A program made the translations under genes and the position numbers. This document shows positions 32,763-40,291 of a stretch of 64,000 nucleotides of DNA, in pieces. Position 1 is the stretch's first letter. Each line of letters starts with the position of its first letter. Source of the DNA: Mycolicibacterium arabiense (lineage in GTDB: Bacteria; Actinomycetota; Actinomycetes; Mycobacteriales; Mycobacteriaceae); the NCBI RefSeq assembly GCF_010731815.2, contig NZ_AP022593.1, forward strand, positions 4,092,001 through 4,156,000, read 5' to 3'. The notes beneath the pieces were generated by a model, which saw only the letters and a program-made list of their open reading frames with translations, ran no database searches and had not been told where the DNA came from.

Positions 32763-33583
32763 AGACGGAACTGAGGACGTTCGAACTCGACGAAGCCGAA
32801 CTGCGCACGTGGTTCGGCTTCGGCGTCGCAGGCAACTTCGCCGGACACCTGGAGCAGGCGGGCGAGGCCGCGGACTTCGTCAACGTCACGAGTGAAGGTG
32901 CGGCGCCTAAGGGCATATTCCCGTGGTACGCACCGGGAGTCGACGGTTTCCTCGGCGAGTTCCCGCTGTCGCACGACACCGTGGCGCTGCCCAAGAGCGA
33001 CACCCCGCTGAACCTGCAGATCGAACCCGAGGTCGGCTTGGCGTGCCACGTGGTGTGGGACGGCGACACCGTGGTCACGTTGCAGCCGTTCGCGCTCGGC
33101 GCGTTCAACGACTGCTCGATCCGGCGGCCGAATGCGCTGAAGATCAGCCACAAGAAGAACTGGGGTCCCGCATCCAAGGGCGTGGCACGCCAGTTCTTCG
33201 ACGTCGGCGACCTGACCCCGGACGGTCCTACGTCGACCCTGCGGCTGCTGTGCCACCTGCGCACTGCCGACGGTCAGGAGCACGAGTACGGGGTGGACAG
33301 CCCGCTGCTCGGCTACTCGTACTACGGCGAGGTACTGCTCGACTGGATCACCGAGCGGCTGGCCAATCAGAAGGGTTCGGCGGACACCCCGCTCGAGGAC
33401 GTCGGTGCGTTGATGGTCGCCAGCGGTAGGCCGTCGAAGGTCCTCATCGGGATCGGCGCAACGCGATACACCGAACTCGGCGAGTCGACCTATCTGCAGC
33501 CGGGCGACGAGGCCATCGTGCGCGTCTACGACACCGCCAGTGACGCGTACTCCGAACTCCGTCAGACGGTGTCGGCGGGCTAA
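32756..33583 (+). CDS. DUF5718-type protein of unknown function
   Basis: A 275-residue soluble protein, assigned with some doubt to DUF5718. It has a characteristic ELRTWFGFGVAGNFAGHLEQAGE start, GIFPWYAPGVDGFLG, LNLQIEPEVGLACHVVWDG, LGAFNDCSIRRP, KISHKKNWGPASKGVARQFF and VDSPLLGYSYYGEVLLDWI; the fold recalls FAH-type hydrolases by the EPEVGL segment, but no catalytic set is certain. The ATG at 32756 is the natural start: it follows a 22-bp inserted element after serS. Homologues in other actinobacteria are unlabelled. Downstream is a lipoprotein gene. Confidence 0.7.
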   Translation: MSKTELRTFELDEAELRTWFGFGVAGNFAGHLEQAGEAADFVNVTSEGAAPKGIFPWYAPGVDGFLGEFPLSHDTVALPKSDTPLNLQIEPEVGLACHVVWDGDTVVTLQPFALGAFNDCSIRRPNALKISHKKNWGPASKGVARQFFDVGDLTPDGPTSTLRLLCHLRTADGQEHEYGVDSPLLGYSYYGEVLLDWITERLANQKGSADTPLEDVGALMVASGRPSKVLIGIGATRYTELGESTYLQPGDEAIVRVYDTASDAYSELRQTVSAG

Positions 33584-33592
33584 GCTCCTGCG

Positions 33593-34243
33593 ATGACGTC
33601 GATGTCGCGCGGCGTAGCCGCGCTGGCCGTGCTCCTACTCCTGGCGGGCTGCGGATCGTCGGGTGACTCCGAGCCGTCGTCCGACGCCTCGTCGCAGTCG
33701 GCGGAAGCCACGTCGCAGGTCGACGAAGCCGACGCGGCGGCGTGCGAGACCGTCGACGCTCCGTTGATCGACATCCCGGCCCGTGCCGACGGTGAACCGG
33801 CGATGGCGATCCCCGCTCCGCCCGGGTGGGAGCGCACCACCGAACTCGACAGCGACCTCGTCCGCGCCGCGCTGGTCAACCAGTCCCTCACCGCGGATGG
33901 CTTCGCGCCCAACGTCGTCGTCACGCTCGAGTCGATCGACGGCGACGTCTCCGCGCAGGACGTGTTCGAGCAGCAGCGCTCGGCGCTGACGAGCCAGGGT
34001 GGTGCCACCGATCTGAAGACGACGACGGGCACGCTGTGCGGTCAGCCGGCCGAGACGACCGACTACATGGGGGCGCCGGTGGCTGCGACGCCTGCACGGC
34101 CGATCACCGTCCTGTTGTCGACGCTGCAGTCGGGCGGGCGCACGTACTCGGTGGCGGTGACCGTGCAGACGCTCAAGCCGGACGATCCCACCTACGTGCG
34201 CGATCGCGAGACCATCCTCTCCGGGTTCTCCTGGCAGCCATGA
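33593..34243 (+). CDS. LpqN/LpqT-family lipoprotein
   Basis: A 216-residue exported lipoprotein. The signal peptide runs MTSMSRGVAALAVLLLLAGC, with lipobox LAGC (acylated Cys20). A Ser/Asp-rich spacer follows, then a domain with IPAPPGWERTTELDSDLVRAALVNQSL, VVVTLESI and TYSVAVTVQTLKPDDPTYVRDRETILSGFSW, resembling the LpqN/LpqT/Rv0583 group. Molecular role unknown. The ATG at 33593 is directly supported by signal shape. The following MOSC gene overlaps its stop in ATGA. Confidence 0.8.
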   Translation: MTSMSRGVAALAVLLLLAGCGSSGDSEPSSDASSQSAEATSQVDEADAAACETVDAPLIDIPARADGEPAMAIPAPPGWERTTELDSDLVRAALVNQSLTADGFAPNVVVTLESIDGDVSAQDVFEQQRSALTSQGGATDLKTTTGTLCGQPAETTDYMGAPVAATPARPITVLLSTLQSGGRTYSVAVTVQTLKPDDPTYVRDRETILSGFSWQP

Positions 34244-35232
34244 CCGACGCGACGGTCACGCAGTTGTGGCGCTTCCCGGTCAAGTCGATGGGCGGCAGCC
34301 AGGTCGACCGGGTGCGCATCGACCGCCGCGGCGTGCACGCCGACCGGCTTTGGGCCGTGCGCGACGTCCCCAACGGGGTGACGGCGTCCGCGCGCCGGGT
34401 TCCCGTGCTGCTGGGGTGCTCGGCCCGCTACGCCGCCGAACCGGGTGCCGACGCCGGACCGGGCAACGCTCCCGCCGTGGTGATCTCGCTGCCCGATGGC
34501 CGCGAGTTCGCCGGTGACGACCCGGCAGTGCACGATGCCCTGTCGGAGCTGGTCGGCCGCGAGATGCGCTTGGTCGCATTGCCGCCGCACGACGATCGCA
34601 GCGAGCACCGGATGACCGTCGCGAATTCGTTGAACAACTTCTCACCCGCCCAGGTGCGCAGCGACTTCGGGCTCGACGAGGCCGAGCCGCTGCCCGACAC
34701 GTCGGTCTTCTCGACGCGCCAGATCGTCACGCTGGCAAGGTATTCGACGCCGCCGGGCACCTTCGTCGATCTCAGCCCCGTGCACCTGTTGAGTACTGCC
34801 AGCCTGCGCGACCTGGCCTCCGGTGGCGCGCCGTACGACGTACGCCGGTTCCGGCCCAACGTCCTCGTCGACGTGGAGGCACCCGATCGCGAGTTCCCCG
34901 AATCCGCGTGGGTTGGCGGCGACGTGACGGTCGGCAAAATGGTTCTGCGCGTGACGAATCCGACGATCCGCTGCGTCGTGCCGACGCGTCCGCAGCCGGA
35001 CCTCGAACTGGACCGCAAGCTCACCCGCCAGTTGGCCGAGCGCACCAACCGATTCCTCGGCATCTACGCCGACGTGGCGACGCCGGGGATGGTGACAGTC
35101 GGCGACACCGTATCCGTGCGTCTCGCGTCCCCGCCCGGTGCGGTCAAACGTGCCGCCACCGCGGCGCAGGAGGTCGCGACGCGAGGGGTGCAGCGCCTGC
35201 TCGAGGCGACGGTTCTGCGGGGCCGGGACTAG
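34240..35232 (+). CDS. MOSC-domain protein (molybdenum cofactor sulfurase C-terminal type)
   Basis: A 330-residue protein. MOSC_N (residues 1-115) begins LWRFPVKSMGGSQVDRVRIDRRGVHADRLWAV, a clear YiiM/MARC-like opening, and the MOSC domain includes FRPNVLVDVEAPD, FPESAWVGGDVTVG, LRVTNPTIRCVVPTRPQ with the conserved Cys, and a C-terminal GVYADV-like segment near residue 285. MOSC proteins handle sulfur carriers or Moco. ATG at 34240 overlaps the lipoprotein stop (ATGA). The terminal stop overlaps the convergent PH-like gene by 4 bp (35229-35232). Catalytic role is inferred from family only. Confidence 0.85.
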   Translation: MTDATVTQLWRFPVKSMGGSQVDRVRIDRRGVHADRLWAVRDVPNGVTASARRVPVLLGCSARYAAEPGADAGPGNAPAVVISLPDGREFAGDDPAVHDALSELVGREMRLVALPPHDDRSEHRMTVANSLNNFSPAQVRSDFGLDEAEPLPDTSVFSTRQIVTLARYSTPPGTFVDLSPVHLLSTASLRDLASGGAPYDVRRFRPNVLVDVEAPDREFPESAWVGGDVTVGKMVLRVTNPTIRCVVPTRPQPDLELDRKLTRQLAERTNRFLGIYADVATPGMVTVGDTVSVRLASPPGAVKRAATAAQEVATRGVQRLLEATVLRGRD

Positions 35233-35555
35233 TCGGGCAGCAGCTCGCCGAGCACGGCGAGGAATTCCTCGGCCCGCTCGGGCGTGAACGCGGGTGCCAG
35301 CTTGGTGCCCGGCACGTCCAGCGTGACCAGCGTCGGCTTCAACGGACGTCCGACGTCCAACGGCAGCCAGCGCTTCAGGTCCGAACTGCCCCACAGTCGG
35401 AAGCGGTTCAACAGCCCCAGCGACTCGGAGCGGTATCCGCGCACCGACGACAACGGGATGACCTTCGACGTCCCGGATGGAAAGTGGTAGCGCCGCAACG
35501 TGATCGCGTGCCGGTCGAGTTGGATCAGCCCGTCGTCGTACTGCTGGGCGGTCAT
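35229..35555 (-). CDS. Small conserved protein of PH-like fold appearance
   Basis: A 108-residue soluble protein without a known name. It starts MTAQQYDDGLIQLDRHAITLRRYHFPSGTSK, contains VIPLSSVRGYRSESLGLLNRFRLWGS and ends PERAEEFLAVLGELLPD; the alternating beta pattern and terminal amphipathic helix look like bacterial PH domains. The ATG at 35555 overlaps the MBL-Rieske stop (ATGA), so it is the second cistron of that operon. Possibly a membrane- or protein-binding accessory to the fusion protein. Confidence 0.7.
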   Translation of the reverse strand: MTAQQYDDGLIQLDRHAITLRRYHFPSGTSKVIPLSSVRGYRSESLGLLNRFRLWGSSDLKRWLPLDVGRPLKPTLVTLDVPGTKLAPAFTPERAEEFLAVLGELLPD

Positions 35556-37114
35556 GCCCGCCGGCTCCGCAACTCGTGGCCCTTCGACGTGAGGCACCGG
35601 CCGTTGGTGAGGTTCCACTGCCACCCGTGCAGATTGCACGTCAACGTATTGCCCTCCACCACGCCGAACTTCGACAGGTCCGCCTTCAGGTGCGGGCAGC
35701 GCCGCTGCATCTCCCACCCGTCCATCGTGATCGAGGCCGTATCGTCGTGTGCTTCGGCGAACCAGCCGTCGGCGTAGGCGATGCGCTCGTCGGTCAGGCA
35801 CTTGAAGAACGTGTACAGGTACTCGTTGTAGCCGCCGACCCGCCACGCCTTGAACCGCGTGGACAAGAAGATCGTGTTGACCCAGTCCGGTTCGTCGTCG
35901 CGGAGCACCGTGCGGACCAGCTCCGGCGCAATCTCGAAGCCGTAGCGGAACTTCTCATCCGGAATGGGCTCGCGCACGGCTCTCTTCGGAAAGTCGAGCA
36001 CTACGATCTCTTCACGGTCTCCAGAACGCAACCGCAACTCCACCGGATATCCGATCCCGTCGCAGATCTGGTCGGTCTGCAGCATGATCGGTTCGAACTT
36101 GGCCCGTAGCGGCTCCAGCATCGAGTCGCCTTCGGCGGGCGCCCAGGCCGCCTTCTCCGCGGCGAGCACCGGCGCCATCCGTTGCGCGTACGCCTCGATG
36201 TAGTCGGCCTTGCCGGTGGTGAAGATGGCTTCGGCCTCGTCGTCGGGCACCGGATGCACCAGCGAGTCGAGGCGGCTGCCGGTGAAGGTCGCGGTGGTGC
36301 CCGGGATCATGAGCAGCCCGCCGTCGTGACCGTTGTTCCGCAGCTGCTCGAGGAACACGACCTGGTCCGGGAAGATGTTCGCCGGATCACCGTGATCGTC
36401 GTTCAGGTCGCGCAGGGCCGCATCCAGGAAGCATGGTGGGCCCGCGGACGGCACCACCCACGTCGCACCCACCTGCGCGATGTACTGGCGGCTACGGTCC
36501 ATCTGGCGTTGCCGCTTCTGCGTGCCGAACGCCTCCTTGGCACGGGCCGGCATGTCGTAGACCATCGGGTACCAGATGGCGCCCGAGTACTGCAGCATGT
36601 GGACGTCGACGTGGCCGAACTCCTCGGCCACCATGTCCAGATCGACCGGACGCGCGTCGTTCATGTTGAACGCGACGGTCTCGCCGTCGGACACCACGAG
36701 GCCCGAGTCGCCGATCGGTCCGTCGGCGGGCGCCCGCAGCGCGATGATCATCAGGTCGAGGTCGCCCTTGGGCCCTGACACGCGGTGCTTCACGGAGTCG
36801 GTGGTCTCGAAGAACCGGTGGAACCCGAGCTTCTCGAGTTCGCGGCGCAGGTCCGGCACCGGGTAGTCGGGCAGCAGCACCACGGCGTCCTTGTCGACGT
36901 GCGCCGCCAGGTTCGCCGGATCGAAGTGGTCCTTGTGCAGGTGGCTGACATAGAGGTAGTCGACGTCGCCCAGACGGTCCCAGTCCAGCTCGCTGTTGTC
37001 CGGGAACGGGAACCACGACGCGAAGTACGCCGGATTCACCCACGGGTCGCACAGGATGCTCCCAGCCTGGGTGTCGATTCGGAAGCCGGCGTGTCCGACA
37101 CTCGTGACCTGCAC
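35552..37114 (-). CDS. Metallo-beta-lactamase-fold / Rieske fusion protein (CMAH-like)
   Basis: A 520-residue protein. Residues 1-245 are an MBL fold (UlaG-like) with YLYVSHLHKDHFD, the HxHxDH metal motif. A middle section of helices follows (about 250-390). The C-terminal 60 residues form a Rieske [2Fe-2S] site: CPH, 17 residues, then CNLH, fitting CxH-(15-17)-CxxH. The same two domains occur, in opposite order, in CMP-Neu5Ac hydroxylase. This combination suggests an oxidising enzyme using an iron centre, with substrate unknown. ATG at 37114. The small PH-like protein is coupled downstream. Confidence 0.82.
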   Translation of the reverse strand: MQVTSVGHAGFRIDTQAGSILCDPWVNPAYFASWFPFPDNSELDWDRLGDVDYLYVSHLHKDHFDPANLAAHVDKDAVVLLPDYPVPDLRRELEKLGFHRFFETTDSVKHRVSGPKGDLDLMIIALRAPADGPIGDSGLVVSDGETVAFNMNDARPVDLDMVAEEFGHVDVHMLQYSGAIWYPMVYDMPARAKEAFGTQKRQRQMDRSRQYIAQVGATWVVPSAGPPCFLDAALRDLNDDHGDPANIFPDQVVFLEQLRNNGHDGGLLMIPGTTATFTGSRLDSLVHPVPDDEAEAIFTTGKADYIEAYAQRMAPVLAAEKAAWAPAEGDSMLEPLRAKFEPIMLQTDQICDGIGYPVELRLRSGDREEIVVLDFPKRAVREPIPDEKFRYGFEIAPELVRTVLRDDEPDWVNTIFLSTRFKAWRVGGYNEYLYTFFKCLTDERIAYADGWFAEAHDDTASITMDGWEMQRRCPHLKADLSKFGVVEGNTLTCNLHGWQWNLTNGRCLTSKGHELRSRRA

Positions 37115-37151
37115 TTATCGCCTTCCCCAAGGTGTTGCGCTCGGGTCGAGT

Positions 37152-37853
37152 CTAGCCCGCCGACGCGGGTGCGCCGTCATCGGCGGAATCCCACGCGCGG
37201 CGGTAGTAGGCGACGCGTTCGGCATCGGCCGCGACTCCATAGGCGTCGAGGAGAACGGCCTGGAAGTCCCCCGCCCCGAAGTTCCAGTCCAGCGACAGCG
37301 TCGCGACCGCCAGGTCCGCCCACCGGTCGGCGACGCCCAGGTCGCCGAGGTCGACGTGCCCGGCGAAGGTGCCGTCATCGGCCATCAGCGTGTTCGGCGA
37401 GCACGCGTCGCCGTGGCAGACCACCAGGCGATCGGCAGCCGGGGCGTCGCGAGGAACCCAGGACGGGCGGCCGAACGGGCAGTCGTCGACCGGGAGCGCG
37501 TCGTGCAGCCACCGCAGCCCCGCCCCGATGGCCCGCGCGGCGGTGCGGGGCTCGTCGGCCCAGCGTGGATCCACCGCCGAGCGCCCTGGCAGGCCCCTGG
37601 TGTGCAACCACCCCGGACCGGAGTCGATCACCTCGGGCACCGTCGTGAACCGCCTGGCCCAGCGCAGACGGGGTGCCTCGGCGGCGAGCAGGTGGGCGTG
37701 CTCGTCGGGGTAGACCTTGACGAACTCGGCACCTGCGCCGACCGAGAAGGTGGTGCCGCCGAGTTCGTTGACCCACACGGCGGTGACGTCGCGGCCGTCG
37801 GCGATGTGGTCGACGACGTCGGGCACGGTCACGGGGCCGGTGGGAAAGGTCAC
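37152..37853 (-). CDS. Aminoglycoside-phosphotransferase-like kinase (Rv3817-like)
   Basis: A 233-residue APH/choline-kinase-fold protein. It contains LVVCHGDACSPNTLMADDGTFAGHVDLGDLGVADRWADLA, the APH catalytic loop (HGDxxxxN) and DxD-type metal motif, plus ATP-binding-like VKVYPDEH. Despite the name, the substrate is unlikely to be a drug; it is a housekeeping mycobacterial gene. The GTG at 37853 fits the family start; a larger frame to 38558 is antisense to the acyltransferases and was trimmed. It is divergent from the acyltransferase gene 45 bp away. Confidence 0.85.
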   Translation of the reverse strand: MTFPTGPVTVPDVVDHIADGRDVTAVWVNELGGTTFSVGAGAEFVKVYPDEHAHLLAAEAPRLRWARRFTTVPEVIDSGPGWLHTRGLPGRSAVDPRWADEPRTAARAIGAGLRWLHDALPVDDCPFGRPSWVPRDAPAADRLVVCHGDACSPNTLMADDGTFAGHVDLGDLGVADRWADLAVATLSLDWNFGAGDFQAVLLDAYGVAADAERVAYYRRAWDSADDGAPASAG

Positions 37854-37898
37854 GCTCCGCAGGATTCCAGATCGGGGCCACGCACTAGGCTGACTGAC

Positions 37899-38672
37899 GT
37901 GGAACCCGTATACGGCACCGTCATCCAGGCCGCTCGCCTGGTGTGGAAGGTGCAGGGGCTGAAGTTCACGGTCACCGGAGTGGAGAACCTGCCACCCACC
38001 GGTGGTGCGGTGATCGCGATCAATCACACCAGCTACTTCGACTTCACCTTCGCCGGATTGCCCGCCTACCTGCAGGGCCACGGCCGCAAGGTGCGCTTCA
38101 TGGCCAAGCGCGAGGTGTTCGACAGCAAGGTGTCCGGCCCGATCATGCGGAGCCTGCGACACATTCCGGTGGATCGCGACAGCGGAGCCGAGTCGTTCGC
38201 GGAGGCGTGCCAGCGACTCAAGGCAGGCGACTACGTCGGCGTCTACCCCGAGGCCACGATCAGTCGCAGTTTCGAGATCAAGGAGTTCAAGTCCGGCGCT
38301 GCGCGGATGGCGATCGCCGCCGACGTGCCGATCGTCCCGCACATCGTGTGGGGCGCACAGCGCATCTGGACCAAGGGCCACCCGCGCAAGATGTGGCGAC
38401 CGAAGGTGCCCATCTTCGTGACCGTCGGCGAACCGATTCAGCCGACGCTTCCCGCAGCGGAGCTGACGGCGCTGCTGCATTCCCGCATGCAGCATCTGCT
38501 CGAGCGCACGCAGGACGCCTACGGGCCGCATCCGGCCAACGAGTTCTGGGTGCCGCACCGGCTGGGTGGTGCAGCGCCGACGCTCGCCGAGGCGAACCAG
38601 CTCGACGCCGACGAGGCCGCAGAGAAGGCGGCCCGCCGGGCGCAGCGGCCGGAGGAGCCGGGACAGGTCTGA
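37899..38672 (+). CDS. 1-acyl-sn-glycerol-3-phosphate acyltransferase-like (PlsC family, first copy)
   Basis: A 257-residue acyltransferase, Rv3816c-like. The catalytic motif NHTSYFDF (HxxxxD) lies near residue 46, and YPEATISRSFEIKEFKSGAARMA (about 112-134) is the glycerol-phosphate motif in a variant of FPEGTRS. It probably acylates lysophosphatidate or a related acceptor in phospholipid synthesis, at the inner face of the membrane; no clear transmembrane helix is present apart from a short hydrophobic N-terminus. GTG at 37899. The next copy begins in its stop codon (TGATG), with GGAGGAGC upstream. Confidence 0.88.
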   Translation: MEPVYGTVIQAARLVWKVQGLKFTVTGVENLPPTGGAVIAINHTSYFDFTFAGLPAYLQGHGRKVRFMAKREVFDSKVSGPIMRSLRHIPVDRDSGAESFAEACQRLKAGDYVGVYPEATISRSFEIKEFKSGAARMAIAADVPIVPHIVWGAQRIWTKGHPRKMWRPKVPIFVTVGEPIQPTLPAAELTALLHSRMQHLLERTQDAYGPHPANEFWVPHRLGGAAPTLAEANQLDADEAAEKAARRAQRPEEPGQV

Positions 38673-39418
38673 TGGAGCCGGTCTTCCGCAGTCTGGAGAT
38701 CGCGGGCCGTACCGTCGTGCGGGCCACCGGCACTCGGATCGACTATCAGGGGCTGGAGAACATCCCCGCCACCGGTGGCGCCGTGATCGCGATCAACCAC
38801 ACCAGCTATGTCGACTTCCTTCCCGCGGCGCTCGCGGCGATGCATCGCGGTCGACGCATGCGGTTCATGATCAAGTCCGAGATGCAGAAGATCAAACCGG
38901 TCAACTACCTGATCAGGCACTCAGGTGCGATTCCGGTCGACCGCGCCGCGGGCGGCAGCGCCTACTCCGCGGCCGTCGACCAACTCCGTGCCGGTGAGGT
39001 CATCGGCATGTACCCCGAGGCCACGATCAGCCGGAGCTTCGAACTGAAGGAGTTCAAGACCGGCGCCGCGCGGATGGCCATCGATGCTCGGGTTCCGATC
39101 GTCCCGCTCATCGTGTGGGGCGCACAACGGATCTGGACCAAGGACCATCCGAAGCGGCTGGGCCGCAACGAGATTCCCATCACGGTCGCGGTGGGGAGTC
39201 CGATGGACGTGGCCGAGCCCGTCGATCGGGTGATGGCCGATCTACGCGCCGAGATGACAGAGATCCTGCACCGCGTGCAGGAGGAGTACCCGCATCCCGC
39301 GGGCGCTTACTGGGTGCCGCACAGGCTCGGCGGCACCGCACCCACGCCCCACGAGGCCAGAGTGCGCGAGGAGGCCGAACGGGCCGAACGCGCACGCAGG
39401 CAGACGGAGAACGGCTGA
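38672..39418 (+). CDS. PlsC-family acyltransferase, second copy
   Basis: A 248-residue paralogue of the preceding protein, Rv3815c-like. It shares NHTSYVDFLP, IRHSGAIPVDR and MYPEATISRSFELKEFKTGAARMA, and a near-identical VWGAQRIWTK stretch, so the two genes arose by tandem duplication and both remain complete. The residues between motifs differ, so acceptor or acyl specificity may differ. The ATG at 38672 overlaps the first copy's stop. The HAD gene follows with no gap, making a three-gene operon. Confidence 0.88.
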   Translation: MEPVFRSLEIAGRTVVRATGTRIDYQGLENIPATGGAVIAINHTSYVDFLPAALAAMHRGRRMRFMIKSEMQKIKPVNYLIRHSGAIPVDRAAGGSAYSAAVDQLRAGEVIGMYPEATISRSFELKEFKTGAARMAIDARVPIVPLIVWGAQRIWTKDHPKRLGRNEIPITVAVGSPMDVAEPVDRVMADLRAEMTEILHRVQEEYPHPAGAYWVPHRLGGTAPTPHEARVREEAERAERARRQTENG

Positions 39419-40231
39419 ATGCTGCCCGCCATGATCGCGACCGACGTCGACGGCACCCTGCTCGACGACGACGAGAACGTCACCCCCCGAACCCGTGCCG
39501 CGGTGCTCGCGGCCGTCGACGCCGGCACCCAGTTCATCCTCGCGACCGGGCGGCCGCCGCGCTGGATCTCGCCGGTGGTCGACGCGCTCGGGCTGGCGCC
39601 GATGGCGGTGTGCGCCAACGGCGCAGTGGTGTACGACGCCGCCACCGATCGGATCGTGTCGGCCCGCACGCTCACCGCCGACCAGCTCGGTGAGCTGGCC
39701 GAGATCGCCGCTCGCGTCATTCCCGGCTCGGGGCTGGCAGTCGAGCGGGTGGGCCGCAGCGCACACGATGCCGCAACCCCGCAGTTCGTCAGCTCACCCG
39801 GTTACGAACATGCGTGGCTGAACCCGGACAACACCGAGGTGTCGCTGGTGGACCTGCTGAGCGCGCCTGCGGTGAAGCTGCTGATCCGCAAGGCGGGTGG
39901 TCGCAGTTCGGAGATGCTGGCCGCGCTCGCCCCGCACGTGGGGCTGCTCGGCGATCTCACGTACTCGACGAACAACGGTTTGATCGAGGTGGTGCCGATC
40001 GGGATCAGCAAGGCGACCGGTATCGCCGAGGTGGCCGAGCCACTCGGCATCACCGCCCAAGACGTCGTGACCTTCGGGGACATGCCCAACGACGTGCCGA
40101 TGCTGCGGTGGGCCGGACTCGGAGTGGCGATGGGCAACGCGCACCCAGAGGCCATCGAGGCTGCCGACGAGGTGACGGCGCCGAACACCGACGACGGCTT
40201 GGCGCGCGTGATCGAGCGGTGGTGGCTGTAG
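39419..40231 (+). CDS. HAD-superfamily phosphatase (Cof type)
   Basis: A 270-residue Cof-like HAD hydrolase, Rv3813c-like. Motif I is ATDVDGTLLDDDE, motif II is FILATGRPP, motif III is GISKATGIAEVAEPLGI with its Lys, and motif IV FGDMPNDVPML. It dephosphorylates small phosphometabolites; the particular one is not evident. A C2-type cap domain is present. The ATG at 39419 immediately follows the acyltransferase stop, so it is the third cistron. The gene ends in the first unit of a 29-bp tandem repeat. Confidence 0.9.
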   Translation: MLPAMIATDVDGTLLDDDENVTPRTRAAVLAAVDAGTQFILATGRPPRWISPVVDALGLAPMAVCANGAVVYDAATDRIVSARTLTADQLGELAEIAARVIPGSGLAVERVGRSAHDAATPQFVSSPGYEHAWLNPDNTEVSLVDLLSAPAVKLLIRKAGGRSSEMLAALAPHVGLLGDLTYSTNNGLIEVVPIGISKATGIAEVAEPLGITAQDVVTFGDMPNDVPMLRWAGLGVAMGNAHPEAIEAADEVTAPNTDDGLARVIERWWL

Positions 40232-40285
40232 GGGCGAGCGAAGCGACGGGGGATGTGTAGGGGCGAGCGAAGCGACGGGGGATGT
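40228..40285. repeat. Perfect 29-bp tandem duplication after the HAD gene
   Basis: Units 40228-40256 and 40257-40285 are identical and each contains GGGGCGAGCGAAGCGACGGG. The stop codon of the HAD gene lies in the first unit. The GCGAGCG core also occurs in two other intergenic elements of this window (32737 and 61968), pointing to a repeated small motif family. Confidence 0.85.
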
Positions 40286-40291
40286 AGCAAT

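Noticed and set aside
31354..33264. Extension of the septum-formation protein through serS
   Set aside because: The upstream stretch is antisense to serS and the DUF5718 gene; the membrane protein starts at ATG 31353.
37854..38558. N-terminal extension of the APH-like protein
   Set aside because: It is antisense to an acyltransferase gene; the GTG at 37853 gives a normal-size kinase.
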